A stretch of 64,000 nt of DNA from Stakelama marina. GTDB taxonomy: Bacteria; Pseudomonadota; Alphaproteobacteria; Sphingomonadales; Sphingomonadaceae. The notes below the pieces were generated by a model. The model searched no databases, was not told the DNA's origin, and was given only the letters and a program-made list of their open reading frames with translations. A program made the translations under genes and the position numbers. The stretch spans positions 310,001 to 374,000 of the forward strand of contig NZ_JAGRQC010000003.1 of the NCBI RefSeq assembly GCF_018122655.1. The letters are read 5' to 3'. Shown here piece after piece: positions 35,914-43,172 of this stretch; position 1 is the first letter of the stretch, and each line of letters begins with the position of its first letter.

Positions 35914-36600
35914 TCAGCCGACGCTGCGGACGGCGGATGCTGGGATCTGCCCGACGCCGGGCACGGTGAGGACGGGGTCGCCGTCATTGGTCATCTGAAC
36001 CGATGTGACGGGCGCCCACACGAGCGTGCGGCTGACGACGTCATCGGTTCCGTTGACGGCGTGCGCGGAAATCGTGAACGGTCCGGACCCGGCGGCCTCG
36101 CCGGTATCGGTGGTGCCGTCCCACATGAAATTGACGGTGCCCTTCGACTGGGGGCCGAGCGATTCGGTGCGCAGCAACTGGCCATTGGCGTTCTGCACGG
36201 TGACCGTGACATCGGTTGCGTCGCCGTCGAGTTCGATGCCAGCCTGCATCCCGCCATTGGCGAGCGGATAGGCGGTGTCGCCTTCTGTCAGCACATTCTT
36301 GCCGACCCAGGCGAGCGCATCGCTCGAGCTGGTCGCGCCGAGCTTCGCGGCGATCGCCTTCAGCGTCGAATTGGTCTCCTCCTGGCTGGCCAGCGAAGAG
36401 AATTGCGCCATCTGCGACACCATCTGCGTGTTGTCGACCGGGTTGAACGGGTCCTGGTTCTTGAGCTGCGCGGTCATCAGCGACAGGAAATCGCTCTGGT
36501 CGAGCGTCGATTTGCCCGTCGCATTGGCCAGCGCCTGCGTCGTCGCATTGGTGCGGCCGATGCCCGAATTTGAAAGCGCGGTGTCGAACGAAGTCGCCAT
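35914..36600 (-). CDS. flgD: Hook-capping scaffold protein FlgD
   Basis: A 228-residue hook cap. The start at 36600 (MATSFDTAL) is 2 bases after the flgC stop. The conserved N-terminal SDFLSLMTAQLKNQDPFNPV segment and QMVSQMAQFSSLASQEETN identify FlgD. A C-terminal FlgD Ig-like/Tudor portion (GTVNFMWDGTTDTGEAAGSG) follows. Confidence 0.95.
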   Translation of the reverse strand: MATSFDTALSNSGIGRTNATTQALANATGKSTLDQSDFLSLMTAQLKNQDPFNPVDNTQMVSQMAQFSSLASQEETNSTLKAIAAKLGATSSSDALAWVGKNVLTEGDTAYPLANGGMQAGIELDGDATDVTVTVQNANGQLLRTESLGPQSKGTVNFMWDGTTDTGEAAGSGPFTISAHAVNGTDDVVSRTLVWAPVTSVQMTNDGDPVLTVPGVGQIPASAVRSVG

Positions 36601-36602
36601 GA

Positions 36603-37010
36603 TCAGCGTCCCAGCTTGAGGGTGTCGACGATCAGCGACTTGGCGGTCTGCATCACCTCGACATTGTTTTGATAGCTGCGCGCCGCTTCCATCATGTCGA
36701 CGAGCTCGCGGGTCTGGTCGACCGCGTTTTCGTAAACATTGCCACTGGCATCGGCGAGCGGGTTGCCCGGATCGTAGCGCTTGGTCGGTTCTTCGCCCGC
36801 GCTCACGACCTTTTCGACGTCGACCGTCGCCATGCCCGACGCCGCATCGTAATGCGTGCGGAACACCGGCTTCATCGTCTTGTACGCCTGGTCCGGCGTC
36901 GTCGCGACGCCACCGACATTGGCGAGGTTCGACGCGGTCGTGTTCATGCGGACCATCTGTGCGGACATTGCCCGACCGGCGACGTCGAAGATGCTCATCG
37001 GCTGCGCCAT
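36603..37010 (-). CDS. flgC: Proximal rod protein FlgC
   Basis: A 135-residue rod protein. The ATG at 37010 is preferred because GAGGGG lies about 8 bases upstream; an ATG at 37016 overlapping the flgB stop would add two residues. The motif RMNTTASNLANVGGVATT and the C-terminal ELVDMMEAARSYQNNVEV are characteristic of FlgC. Standard length and standard order after flgB. Confidence 0.95.
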   Translation of the reverse strand: MAQPMSIFDVAGRAMSAQMVRMNTTASNLANVGGVATTPDQAYKTMKPVFRTHYDAASGMATVDVEKVVSAGEEPTKRYDPGNPLADASGNVYENAVDQTRELVDMMEAARSYQNNVEVMQTAKSLIVDTLKLGR

Positions 37011-37012
37011 GA

Positions 37013-37369
37013 TCATTCACCCCTCAGTGCGCGGGTGATCGTGGAGATCCGCCCGTTCAGGAAAGACAGTGTCGTCTGGTAGGCGACGGCGTTTTCGGCG
37101 AAGGCGGTCTGCTCGGTCGACAGATCGACGGTGTTGCCGTCGAGCGACGCCTGCAACGGCACCCGGTATTTGGTCGCATCGTCGATCGCCCGCGTGGGCG
37201 AACTCATCCCCGGCTGCTCGACCGCATCGAGCGCCTGTTTGAAATCGATGTCCTTCGCCTTGAATCCCGGGGTCGAGGCGTTGGCGATGTTCGACGCGAG
37301 TACGCCCATGCGCTTCGAACGCACCATGAGCGCTGCTCCGTGCACGCCGAAAAGTGAGTTGTCCGCCAT
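37013..37369 (-). CDS. flgB: Proximal rod protein FlgB
   Basis: A 118-residue rod protein that starts the flgBCDEFGHIJKL unit. The ATG at 37369 follows GGAGG with 6-base spacing. SKRMGVLASNIANASTPGFK is the rod motif, and the C-terminal NAVAYQTTLSFLNGRISTI is typical. A sigma-54-type promoter about 40 bases upstream and a palindromic site beyond it suggest class II control by the sigma-54 activator encoded at 46798. Confidence 0.95.
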   Translation of the reverse strand: MADNSLFGVHGAALMVRSKRMGVLASNIANASTPGFKAKDIDFKQALDAVEQPGMSSPTRAIDDATKYRVPLQASLDGNTVDLSTEQTAFAENAVAYQTTLSFLNGRISTITRALRGE

Positions 37370-37405
37370 GTGTGGCCTCCAAACGCGAAATTGCGTGATC
37401 GTGAG

Positions 37406-37422
37406 AAGCAATGCCCGTGCCA
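37406..37422 (-). promoter_or_regulatory. Sigma-54 promoter of flgB operon
   Basis: On the minus strand the sequence reads TGGCAC-GGGCA-TTGCT, a nearly ideal -24/-12 promoter (GG and GC separated by 10 bases). The predicted start of transcription is near 37396, leaving a leader of about 27 bases that contains the flgB GGAGG ribosome site. This is from the sequence only; the match to the TGGCAC-N5-TTGC consensus is complete. Confidence 0.85.
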
Positions 37423-37472
37423 GTTTCGCAATCGAGGGCGAAAGCCACGCAAATCGGGGGTGGGGGGCGGCA

Positions 37473-37492
37473 GGCGGCAAGATCTTGCCGCC
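37473..37492. promoter_or_regulatory. 20-bp palindrome, likely activator (enhancer) site between divergent promoters
   Basis: GGCGGCAAGA followed by TCTTGCCGCC is a perfect 20-base palindrome with the core CGGCAA-GATC-TTGCCG (37475-37490). It lies roughly midway between the minus-strand flgB promoter (about 60 bases away) and the plus-strand stator-like promoter (about 70 bases away). Further half-sites CGGCAA (37496-37501) and TTGCCG (37517-37522) are next to it. The same core recurs near three other sigma-54 promoters in the cluster, so I infer it is bound by the sigma-54 activator. Confidence 0.65.
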
Positions 37493-37553
37493 GACCGGCA
37501 ACCGGCTGCACCGCTTTTGCCGCCGGTGAGTGCGGGTTGGATGCGGTGTGAAA

Positions 37554-37571
37554 TTGGCGCGGTGCTTGCAG
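37554..37571 (+). promoter_or_regulatory. Sigma-54 promoter of the stator-like pair
   Basis: TTGGCGC-GGTGC-TTGCA has GG and GC 10 bases apart and the TTGC -12 element. The predicted transcription start is near 37580, only one or two bases before the ATG at 37582, so the message would be essentially leaderless. The palindrome at 37473-37492 lies upstream. Confidence 0.7.
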
Positions 37572-37581
37572 TGCGGCGCGC

Positions 37582-38250
37582 ATGGATACATCCGTACTTC
37601 CGATCGGCGCGCTGGCGCCCTTTGTCGATCCGGTGGCGCTTGCCATCGTTGTCGGCGGCACGCTGCTCGCGCTTGTCATCCGCACGCCGCGGGCCGACCT
37701 GGCCCGCGCCTTTGCCGCGCTTGCGGTGCTCGCGCGCAGGCCGTGGAAGGCCGATACCACGCTCGATCAGATCGCCGCGCTCGATCGCATCGCGCGAAAA
37801 CATGGCATCGTGGCGCTCAATCGCTCGGTGATCCGCGACGGCGATGTCGCCGAGGCGGTAACCGACATCGTCGATGGCGCTGGGCCTGAAACGGTGCGCC
37901 GCCTCATCGGAGAACGCGCGCTTGCGCGCAGCGAGCGGCACCTCGCCGCCGTCGAAGTCTGGTCTGGCATCGCCGAGATTGCGCCCGCGATGGGAATGGT
38001 CGGCACGCTGATCGGCCTGGTGCGCATGTTCATGGTCATGACCGACCCGACCCGGATCGGCGGTGCGATGGCCGTGGCGCTGCTCACCACGCTGTACGGC
38101 GCGGTGATCGCCAGCCTGATCGCCAGCCCGATTGCCGCGCGGTTGCGGCGGCTCGCGCGAATCGAGGCGTTCGAGCGATCGCGCCTCGAAGCGCCGCTCA
38201 TCGAACTGGCGCGACGCGAACGCCCGCGCCTGCGCGAGGCGGTGGCGTGA
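37582..38250 (+). CDS. Short MotA-like stator/proton-channel subunit
   Basis: A 222-residue protein of the MotA/TolQ/ExbB group. It begins where canonical MotA has its second membrane helix (VDPVALAIVVGGTLLALVIR) and so lacks the first helix. The cytoplasmic region (LDQIAALDRIARKHGIVALN) is followed by two strongly MotA/PomA-like helices: APAMGMVGTLIGLVRMF and GAMAVALLTTLYGAVIASLI. The frame cannot be extended upstream past a stop with any usual start. It is coupled by a GTGA overlap to a small MotB-like gene. I infer a second, specialised stator for the flagellum or a motor accessory; a non-flagellar energiser is possible but less likely in this location. Confidence 0.75.
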   Translation: MDTSVLPIGALAPFVDPVALAIVVGGTLLALVIRTPRADLARAFAALAVLARRPWKADTTLDQIAALDRIARKHGIVALNRSVIRDGDVAEAVTDIVDGAGPETVRRLIGERALARSERHLAAVEVWSGIAEIAPAMGMVGTLIGLVRMFMVMTDPTRIGGAMAVALLTTLYGAVIASLIASPIAARLRRLARIEAFERSRLEAPLIELARRERPRLREAVA

Positions 38251-38780
38251 CCCCGGCGGCAGTCGACCGGTTCGAAGCGCCGCGTTCCGCGCGCCCGGTC
38301 TGGCTCACCACCCTCGCCGATCTCGGCCTGCTGCTGGTCGGCTTTTTCGCGTTCTTGCAGGCCAATCGGCAAGTCGACGGCACTGCGCTCGCCGATGGCC
38401 TGAGGGCCGGCTTTGTTGCGCAGCAATCGGCGGGTCCCGCACCGATGGCGGTCGATATTTCGCGCGTCGCGGGGTTCGCGCCCGGTGCCGCTACGGGCGC
38501 TGCGGTTGCGCCTGCAGTCATCGCCTGGGCACGCGGCGCGGCCGCCGATCCACGCACGGCGATCCGTCTTGCCGGCAGTACCGACGGAAGCGCGGTCGAC
38601 GTCGATGGCGCGACCGGCAGCGCGGCGATCCTTGCGAATGACCGCGCCCGGTTCGTTGCGGTTGCGTTGTTGAAAAGCGGTGCCGTGCGGCCCGACCAGC
38701 TCGTCATCGCGCCAGAGGGTGCGGAGCCGAAGGGGCGCTCGGTCACGCTTTCGCTTGGCTATGCCGGGCAGCGGCAATGA
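38247..38780 (+). CDS. Small MotB-like protein with degenerate OmpA domain
   Basis: A 177-residue partner of the preceding MotA-like protein, starting with a GTG inside its stop codon. One membrane helix near the N-terminus carries an acidic residue at the position of the MotB proton-binding Asp (Asp25 in TTLADLGLLLVGFFAFLQA). The C-terminal half keeps a faint OmpA-like pattern: RLAGSTDGS for GHTD, NDRARFVAVALLKSGAVRP for the RA-helix, and PKGRSVTLSLGY for the final strand. It is much shorter than MotB (301 aa here) and may bind peptidoglycan weakly or not at all. The stop codon lies inside a palindromic regulatory site of the next operon. Confidence 0.7.
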   Translation: MTPAAVDRFEAPRSARPVWLTTLADLGLLLVGFFAFLQANRQVDGTALADGLRAGFVAQQSAGPAPMAVDISRVAGFAPGAATGAAVAPAVIAWARGAAADPRTAIRLAGSTDGSAVDVDGATGSAAILANDRARFVAVALLKSGAVRPDQLVIAPEGAEPKGRSVTLSLGYAGQRQ

Positions 38781-38808
38781 TTTGCCGCCCGGCAATGCCG
38801 GTTTGCCG
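38772..38808. promoter_or_regulatory. Tandem CGGCAA/TTGCCG palindromes upstream of flgA
   Basis: CGGCAA-TGAT-TTGCCG at 38772-38787 is a perfect copy of the recurring palindrome and contains the TGA stop of the MotB-like gene. A second copy with a 7-base spacer, CGGCAA-N7-TTGCCG, is at 38790-38808. They lie about 10-45 bases upstream of the -24 element of the flgA promoter. Proposed enhancer sites for the sigma-54 activator. Confidence 0.6.
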
Positions 38809-38814
38809 GCCATT

Positions 38815-38831
38815 CCGGCATGGCTCTTGCT
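38815..38831 (+). promoter_or_regulatory. Sigma-54 promoter of flgA
   Basis: CCGGCAT-GGCTC-TTGCT has the GG-N10-GC geometry and TTGC at -12, with one mismatch in the -24 core (CGGCAT for TGGCAC). Predicted transcription start is near 38842, 28 bases before the flgA ATG. Confidence 0.7.
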
Positions 38832-38869
38832 GCATGTCGCCCGAGAAATTTAGTATGATGGAGACCCGC

Positions 38870-39412
38870 ATGTTTCGTGCAATCCTGCCCGCAATGCTGC
38901 TCGCTGCCGCACCTGCTGCGGCGCAGACCGCACAGTTTCAGGACACCGCGCTGCTCGACACTGCCGTGGCGCAGTTCACCGGCAAGGCGATCGGCGAGGA
39001 GGGCGGCGCGCGCACGGCGATCGACAAGCGGCTGAAACTTGCCGCCTGCGCGATGCCGCAGCTCGACTGGCGCGGCAGCTTTCACGATGCCGTGATCGTG
39101 CGCTGCATGTCGCCTGTCTGGCGAATTTTCGTCCCCGTGAACGTCGCCAGGCCGGCGCCCGCGCCTGCCGCGGTCGGCACGACATCTGCGGCGCGGGTGC
39201 CGGCTGCCAAGCCGGTCAAGATCATCAAGCGCAACGATCCGGTGACGATCGAGGCGGGGTCGGACGGGTTCAAGATCACCCGCGACGGCATCGCGATGGG
39301 CGATGCGGCAGCGGGCGAGCGGCTTCAGGTTCGGGTCGAACAGGGCAAGCCGCCGATCCAGGCGATCGCCGTCGAACCCGGCCGTGTGACGCTGCCCGGC
39401 TGGGCCGAATAA
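38870..39412 (+). CDS. flgA: Flagellar P-ring assembly chaperone FlgA
   Basis: A 180-residue periplasmic protein. The ATG at 38870 directly opens a signal peptide (FRAILPAMLLAAAPAAAQ) and has GGAGA just upstream; ATGs at 38855 and 38858 would add a few residues. The C-terminal SAF-like portion KIIKRNDPVTIEAGSDGFKI, DGIAMGDAAAGERLQVRVE and PIQAIAVEPGRVTLPG is the FlgA signature. It assists assembly of FlgI into the P-ring. It is preceded by a sigma-54 promoter and followed by flgM. Confidence 0.9.
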   Translation: MFRAILPAMLLAAAPAAAQTAQFQDTALLDTAVAQFTGKAIGEEGGARTAIDKRLKLAACAMPQLDWRGSFHDAVIVRCMSPVWRIFVPVNVARPAPAPAAVGTTSAARVPAAKPVKIIKRNDPVTIEAGSDGFKITRDGIAMGDAAAGERLQVRVEQGKPPIQAIAVEPGRVTLPGWAE

Positions 39413-39480
39413 ATTTTCTCTAAAGGAATCCGCGATGGGGTCGTTGTTCACAATGTCGGCATTAGCAAAAGGCTGCAGAC

Positions 39481-39768
39481 ATGGTGGAACCTATCGGCGC
39501 AAAGCCCCGAAGCTCGGTGGATCGGATTTCGTCTCCGGTCGCGCCCGCAGCACGTGCGCAGCGACCGGCGAACGCCGCCGCGCAGCGCGATACGAGCGGG
39601 CTCGCGGCAACGTCGCGCAGCTTCGCCAAATCGCCGCCGGTCGATGCCGGTCGGGTAGCCACGCTGCGCGCACAGGTGCAGCAGGGCAGCTACCGCATCG
39701 ACGCGAAGGCGGTGGCCAACCGCATGCTCGCCATGCGCAAGGATTGGACGTCCAATGACGCGTCGTGA
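39481..39768 (+). CDS. flgM: Anti-sigma-28 factor FlgM
   Basis: A 95-residue protein with a low-complexity N-terminal half and a conserved C-terminus: VDAGRVATLRAQVQQGSYRI, then DAKAVANRMLA, which binds sigma-28 in the family. FlgM holds FliA (encoded at 43169) inactive until it is exported through the completed hook. Its 3' end overlaps flgN by 14 bases, as the two are paired in many bacteria. Confidence 0.88.
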   Translation: MVEPIGAKPRSSVDRISSPVAPAARAQRPANAAAQRDTSGLAATSRSFAKSPPVDAGRVATLRAQVQQGSYRIDAKAVANRMLAMRKDWTSNDAS

Positions 39769-40066
39769 TGCCCTGGTGCAGGTGATCGAAAACCTCCACG
39801 CCGAAATCGCGGCGCTGAAGGCGAACGACATCAAGGCGCTTGAAGCGGCGACTGCCGCCAAGCTCGGCCATATCCAGACGATCGCCAATGACGACGAAGC
39901 GCCGCCGACGACCGAGTTGCGTCAGCTTGCCGAAGAGGCCAACCGCCTCAACGAAACCGCGCGGATCTACGTCAATCTGATGGCGGCAAATGTTCGCCGC
40001 CGCCTGCAAAATATTACCGGTGGCGCCGCCGCCGGTGCCTATGGCGCGACCTATCACGTCGCCTGA
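39755..40066 (+). CDS. flgN: FlgN-like flagellar export chaperone
   Basis: A 103-residue, mostly helical protein (DALVQVIENLHAEIAALKAN, LEAATAAKLGHIQTI) matching FlgN in size, helical pattern and position after flgM. FlgN delivers FlgK and FlgL to the export apparatus. Conservation in this family is weak, so context carries much of the call. The last part of the gene contains a one-mismatch copy of the CGGCAA-N4-TTGCCG palindrome. Confidence 0.75.
   Translation: MTRRDALVQVIENLHAEIAALKANDIKALEAATAAKLGHIQTIANDDEAPPTTELRQLAEEANRLNETARIYVNLMAANVRRRLQNITGGAAAGAYGATYHVA
39984..39999. promoter_or_regulatory. One-mismatch copy of the CGGCAA-N4-TTGCCG palindrome
   Basis: CGGCAA-ATGT-TCGCCG lies inside the end of flgN, about 97 bases upstream of the -24 element of the next sigma-54 promoter, a typical enhancer distance. 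One base in the right arm differs from the perfect form. Confidence 0.45.
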
Positions 40067-40093
40067 ACGGCACAACTACTCTCACTGGAACAA

Positions 40094-40110
40094 CTGGCAC
40101 GGTCCTTGCT
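40094..40110 (+). promoter_or_regulatory. Sigma-54 promoter of the transglycosylase-flhA-fliA unit
   Basis: CTGGCAC-GGTCC-TTGCT is a full match to the -24/-12 consensus with 10 bases between GG and GC. Predicted transcription start is near 40120. Confidence 0.88.
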
Positions 40111-40134
40111 GAATGAGCCCCTGTAAGGGGCAAT

Positions 40135-40152
40135 ATGAGCAAGGCCGGATGA
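40135..40152 (+). CDS. Five-codon leader ORF (MSKAG)
   Basis: A strong ribosome site AAGGGG (40125-40130) precedes an ATG at 40135 that opens only five codons, Met-Ser-Lys-Ala-Gly, before TGA. That stop overlaps the start of the transglycosylase gene (ATGA at 40149-40152). It is out of frame with that gene. It may serve translational coupling or act as a small leader peptide; a frameshift error in the sequence is the alternative explanation. Confidence 0.4.
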   Translation: MSKAG

Positions 40153-41093
40153 GCGTAAATCCCATCATTCCCGCCGGAACACCGGTACAGCGCGCGATTG
40201 CGGTCGCGAGCCGCAAGACCGGTATGGATTTCGACTATCTGCTCGGCCAGGCGCAGGTGGAAAGCGGAATGCGTGCCGATGCGCACGCGCCGACCTCCAG
40301 CGCGACCGGGCTGTATCAGTTCATCGAACAGAGCTGGCTGCAGGTGATGAAGCAGCACGGCGCCGAGCACGGTCTCGGCTGGGCGGCGGACGCCATCCAG
40401 CAGGGCGCGGGCGGACGCTTCTATGTCTCCGATCCCAATATGCGCCAGTCGATCCTCGACATGCGCAACGATCCGCAGACCGCTGCGCTGATGGCCGCCG
40501 AACATGCCGCCGACAACAAGGTCGCGCTCGAAAGCAGCCTTGGCCGCGCGGCGACGGGCACCGATCTTTATATGGCGCACTTCCTGGGGCTGGGCGGCGC
40601 GCGTTCGTTTCTGGGCGCGATGGAAGCCAATCCCGGCCGCAGCGGTGCGGCGATGTTTCCGGCCGCCGCACGCGCCAATCGCAACGTGTTCTACGACGGC
40701 AGCGGACAGCCGCGTTCGCTCGGCGAAATCTACCAGCGCTTTGCCGCCAAGCTCGACAATGGTGCGGCTTCGGTCGGCGCGACCGGGCTTGCGTCGGACT
40801 CGCTCGACGGAGCCGGTTCGTTCGGCGGACAGGCGCCGCAACTCGAAGTCGTGCTCGGGCGCGGGGCGATCGACGGTGACCGCCAGTGGCTCGCCAACGC
40901 CTTCGACCGGATGGCGGGCGGCGCGAGCGACAGCCCCCGGCCCGAACCCGCGATGTTCAATGCCAGTTACGGCAATCTCGGCAGCGCGCGCTCGCTCGAA
41001 GCGTCTTCGGCGATCGCCTCTGCCCGCGCCTTTCGCCCGACGCCCGAAACCGCGCGTCTCGCCTATCTCATGCTTGCAAGTCTCGGAGCGTAA
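40149..41093 (+). CDS. Flagellum-associated lytic transglycosylase (SLT domain)
   Basis: A 314-residue protein with an N-terminal SLT-type transglycosylase domain: catalytic Glu38 in AQVESGMRAD and the SSATGLYQFIEQSWLQVM pattern (Glu-Ser, then A/S-T-G-L-Y-Q-F). No signal peptide is evident, as for proteins exported through the flagellar apparatus. Because FlgJ here lacks a muramidase domain, this enzyme probably opens the peptidoglycan for the rod, like SltF of Rhodobacter. The C-terminal part, from about residue 190, is low in recognisable domains. The start at 40149 follows AAGGCCGG and the leader ORF; a start at 40113 would overlap the promoter region. Confidence 0.82.
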   Translation: MSVNPIIPAGTPVQRAIAVASRKTGMDFDYLLGQAQVESGMRADAHAPTSSATGLYQFIEQSWLQVMKQHGAEHGLGWAADAIQQGAGGRFYVSDPNMRQSILDMRNDPQTAALMAAEHAADNKVALESSLGRAATGTDLYMAHFLGLGGARSFLGAMEANPGRSGAAMFPAAARANRNVFYDGSGQPRSLGEIYQRFAAKLDNGAASVGATGLASDSLDGAGSFGGQAPQLEVVLGRGAIDGDRQWLANAFDRMAGGASDSPRPEPAMFNASYGNLGSARSLEASSAIASARAFRPTPETARLAYLMLASLGA

Positions 41094-41096
41094 TCG

Positions 41097-43172
41097 ATGC
41101 CGTTCCTTCCGCGTGGCGATATTCCCGCGATGATCCGTGGCGGCGCCCTGCCGATCGCCATCCTGTTGCTCGTCGTCCTGATGGTCGTGCCGATCCCGGC
41201 CTTCATGCTCGACGCGTTCTTCATCATGAACATCATGATAAGTCTGGCCGTGCTGATGGTGGCGTTGAACGCGCACAAGCCGCTCGACTTTTCCGCCTTT
41301 CCGACGGTGCTGCTGTTCGCCACGCTGTTCCGGCTGGGTCTGAACGTCGCCTCGACGCGCGTCGTGCTCGTCCACGGGCATGAGGGCGAGGCCGCGGCCG
41401 GCCATGTCATCGAGGCATTCGGAACCTTCCTGATCGGCGGCGACTATGTCGTCGGCATCTTCGTCTTCGCGATCCTGATGATCATCAACATGATCGTCGT
41501 CACCAAGGGCGCAGGTCGCGTGTCCGAAGTGTCGGCGCGCTTCACCCTCGACGCGCTGCCCGGCAAGCAGATGGCGATCGACGCCGACCTCAATGCCGGT
41601 CTCATCACCCCCGACGAAGCGCGCACGCGCCGCGTCGATGTCGCGACCGAAGCCGATTTCTACGGCGCGATGGACGGTTCGTCGAAATTCGTGAAGGGCG
41701 ATGCGGTCGCGGGTCTCCTGATCCTCGGCGTCAACATCATCGGCGGGCTTATCCTGGGCACGGTCAGCCACGGCCTGTCGATCGGCGATGCTGCGCACAA
41801 TTATGTGATGCTCGCGATCGGCGACGCGCTCGTTGCGCAGCTGCCTTCGCTGATGCTGTCGATCGCCGCTGCCGCCATCGTCACCCGTGTGAAGTCGGAC
41901 GACGACCTTGCCGGTCAGATCTCCGGCCAGTTCGGCAGCCACAAGACCTGGACGCCGGTCGCCGCGATCCTCGGGCTGCTCGCCGTCCTTCCCGGCATGC
42001 CGACGCTGGTCATCCTTCCGGCCGCCTGTGCAGCCGGTTTCGCCGCTTACAAGATGCGCAAGAAGGCCAGCCTGCCGCCGCCGCCCGAACCCGAAGCGCC
42101 GCCCGCCGATCCGTCGCAGATCGGCTGGGACGAGGTGACCGACAACATGCAGGTCGTGATCGATATCGGCTATGGCCTCGTGCCGCTGGTCGATGAGCGC
42201 AAGGGCGCGTCGCTGATGGGCCGCATTACCGGCGTCCGGCGCCAGCTTTCGAAGGAACTCGGCTTCGTCGTGCCGCAGGTGCGCGTGCGCGACGACATCA
42301 ACCTGCCACCCTATGCGTACCGCGTGTCGATCGGCGGCGTCGTCGCCGGCGAAGACAGCGTTTCGCCCGATGAGATGCTCGCGCTCGACACCGGTCAGGC
42401 CGCCGGCCATCTGTCGGGCAAGCCCGCCAAGGACCCGACCTTCGGCCTCGACGCCGTGTGGATCAGCAAGGCCGATGCCGACGCCGCGACGGGGCAGGGC
42501 TATCTGGTCGTCGATCCCGGCACGGTGATGGCGACCCACCTCAACCAGCTGCTCATCCAGAACGCATCCGATCTGCTCGGCCAGGATGAGGTCCAGTCGC
42601 TGCTCGACGAACTCAAGGAGCGTGCCGGAAATCTGGTCGCGGCGCTGTCTCCGCAACCGCTTCCGCTCACGACGCTGACCCAGATCCTGCGCGGGCTGCT
42701 CACCGAGAATATTCCGCTCAAGGAATTCCGCCGCATTGCCGCTGCGATTGCCGTCGCTGCGCAAAAGACCGCCGATGCCGACGAGATCATCGAGCTGATC
42801 CGGCCCGAACTCGGCCCGCTCATCATCCAGAAACTGTGCGGCGTGCGCGAACCGCTGCGCGTGATGACGCTCGAAGGGCAGCTCGAGGCGCTGCTCGGCC
42901 AGGCGGTCCGTTCGGACGCATCGCGCAGCCACACGATCGAACCCGATCTCGGCCGCCGCATCGTCGATGCGCTGCAAAATGCCGCGCAACCGCTCATCAA
43001 CGAGGCGAAGCCCTTCGCGCTGGTCGTCCAGCCGTCGATCCGCCTCGCGATCCGCAAGCTCGTCAAGACCTGCCTGCCCGACACACCCGTCATGAGTTTT
43101 TTCGAGGTGCCCGAGGAAAAGCCGGTTGAGGTCGTCGCCGTGGTCGGCGCTCCGGAGGCGTTGCCGGCATGA
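41097..43172 (+). CDS. flhA: Flagellar type III export component FlhA
   Basis: A 691-residue export-gate protein. About eight membrane helices fill the first half, including LAVLMVALNAHKPLDFSAFP and the FHIPEP-type cytoplasmic loop region with KGAGRVSEVSARFTLDALPG and KQMAIDADLNAGLI. The C-terminal cytoplasmic domain (MQVVIDIGYGLVPLVDERKG onward) forms the nonameric ring. fliA follows with an ATGA overlap; the flhF and flhG genes that often lie there are missing. Confidence 0.97.
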   Translation: MPFLPRGDIPAMIRGGALPIAILLLVVLMVVPIPAFMLDAFFIMNIMISLAVLMVALNAHKPLDFSAFPTVLLFATLFRLGLNVASTRVVLVHGHEGEAAAGHVIEAFGTFLIGGDYVVGIFVFAILMIINMIVVTKGAGRVSEVSARFTLDALPGKQMAIDADLNAGLITPDEARTRRVDVATEADFYGAMDGSSKFVKGDAVAGLLILGVNIIGGLILGTVSHGLSIGDAAHNYVMLAIGDALVAQLPSLMLSIAAAAIVTRVKSDDDLAGQISGQFGSHKTWTPVAAILGLLAVLPGMPTLVILPAACAAGFAAYKMRKKASLPPPPEPEAPPADPSQIGWDEVTDNMQVVIDIGYGLVPLVDERKGASLMGRITGVRRQLSKELGFVVPQVRVRDDINLPPYAYRVSIGGVVAGEDSVSPDEMLALDTGQAAGHLSGKPAKDPTFGLDAVWISKADADAATGQGYLVVDPGTVMATHLNQLLIQNASDLLGQDEVQSLLDELKERAGNLVAALSPQPLPLTTLTQILRGLLTENIPLKEFRRIAAAIAVAAQKTADADEIIELIRPELGPLIIQKLCGVREPLRVMTLEGQLEALLGQAVRSDASRSHTIEPDLGRRIVDALQNAAQPLINEAKPFALVVQPSIRLAIRKLVKTCLPDTPVMSFFEVPEEKPVEVVAVVGAPEALPA

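Noticed and set aside
34369..36573. 734-codon open frame on the plus strand opposite flgE and flgD
   Set aside because: Antisense shadow; the minus-strand genes are unmistakable hook proteins.
40014..42989. Very long open frame on the minus strand opposite the transglycosylase and flhA
   Set aside because: It mirrors the codon structure of flhA in a GC-rich genome, is Arg/His/Asp-rich without domains, and overlaps certain genes completely.
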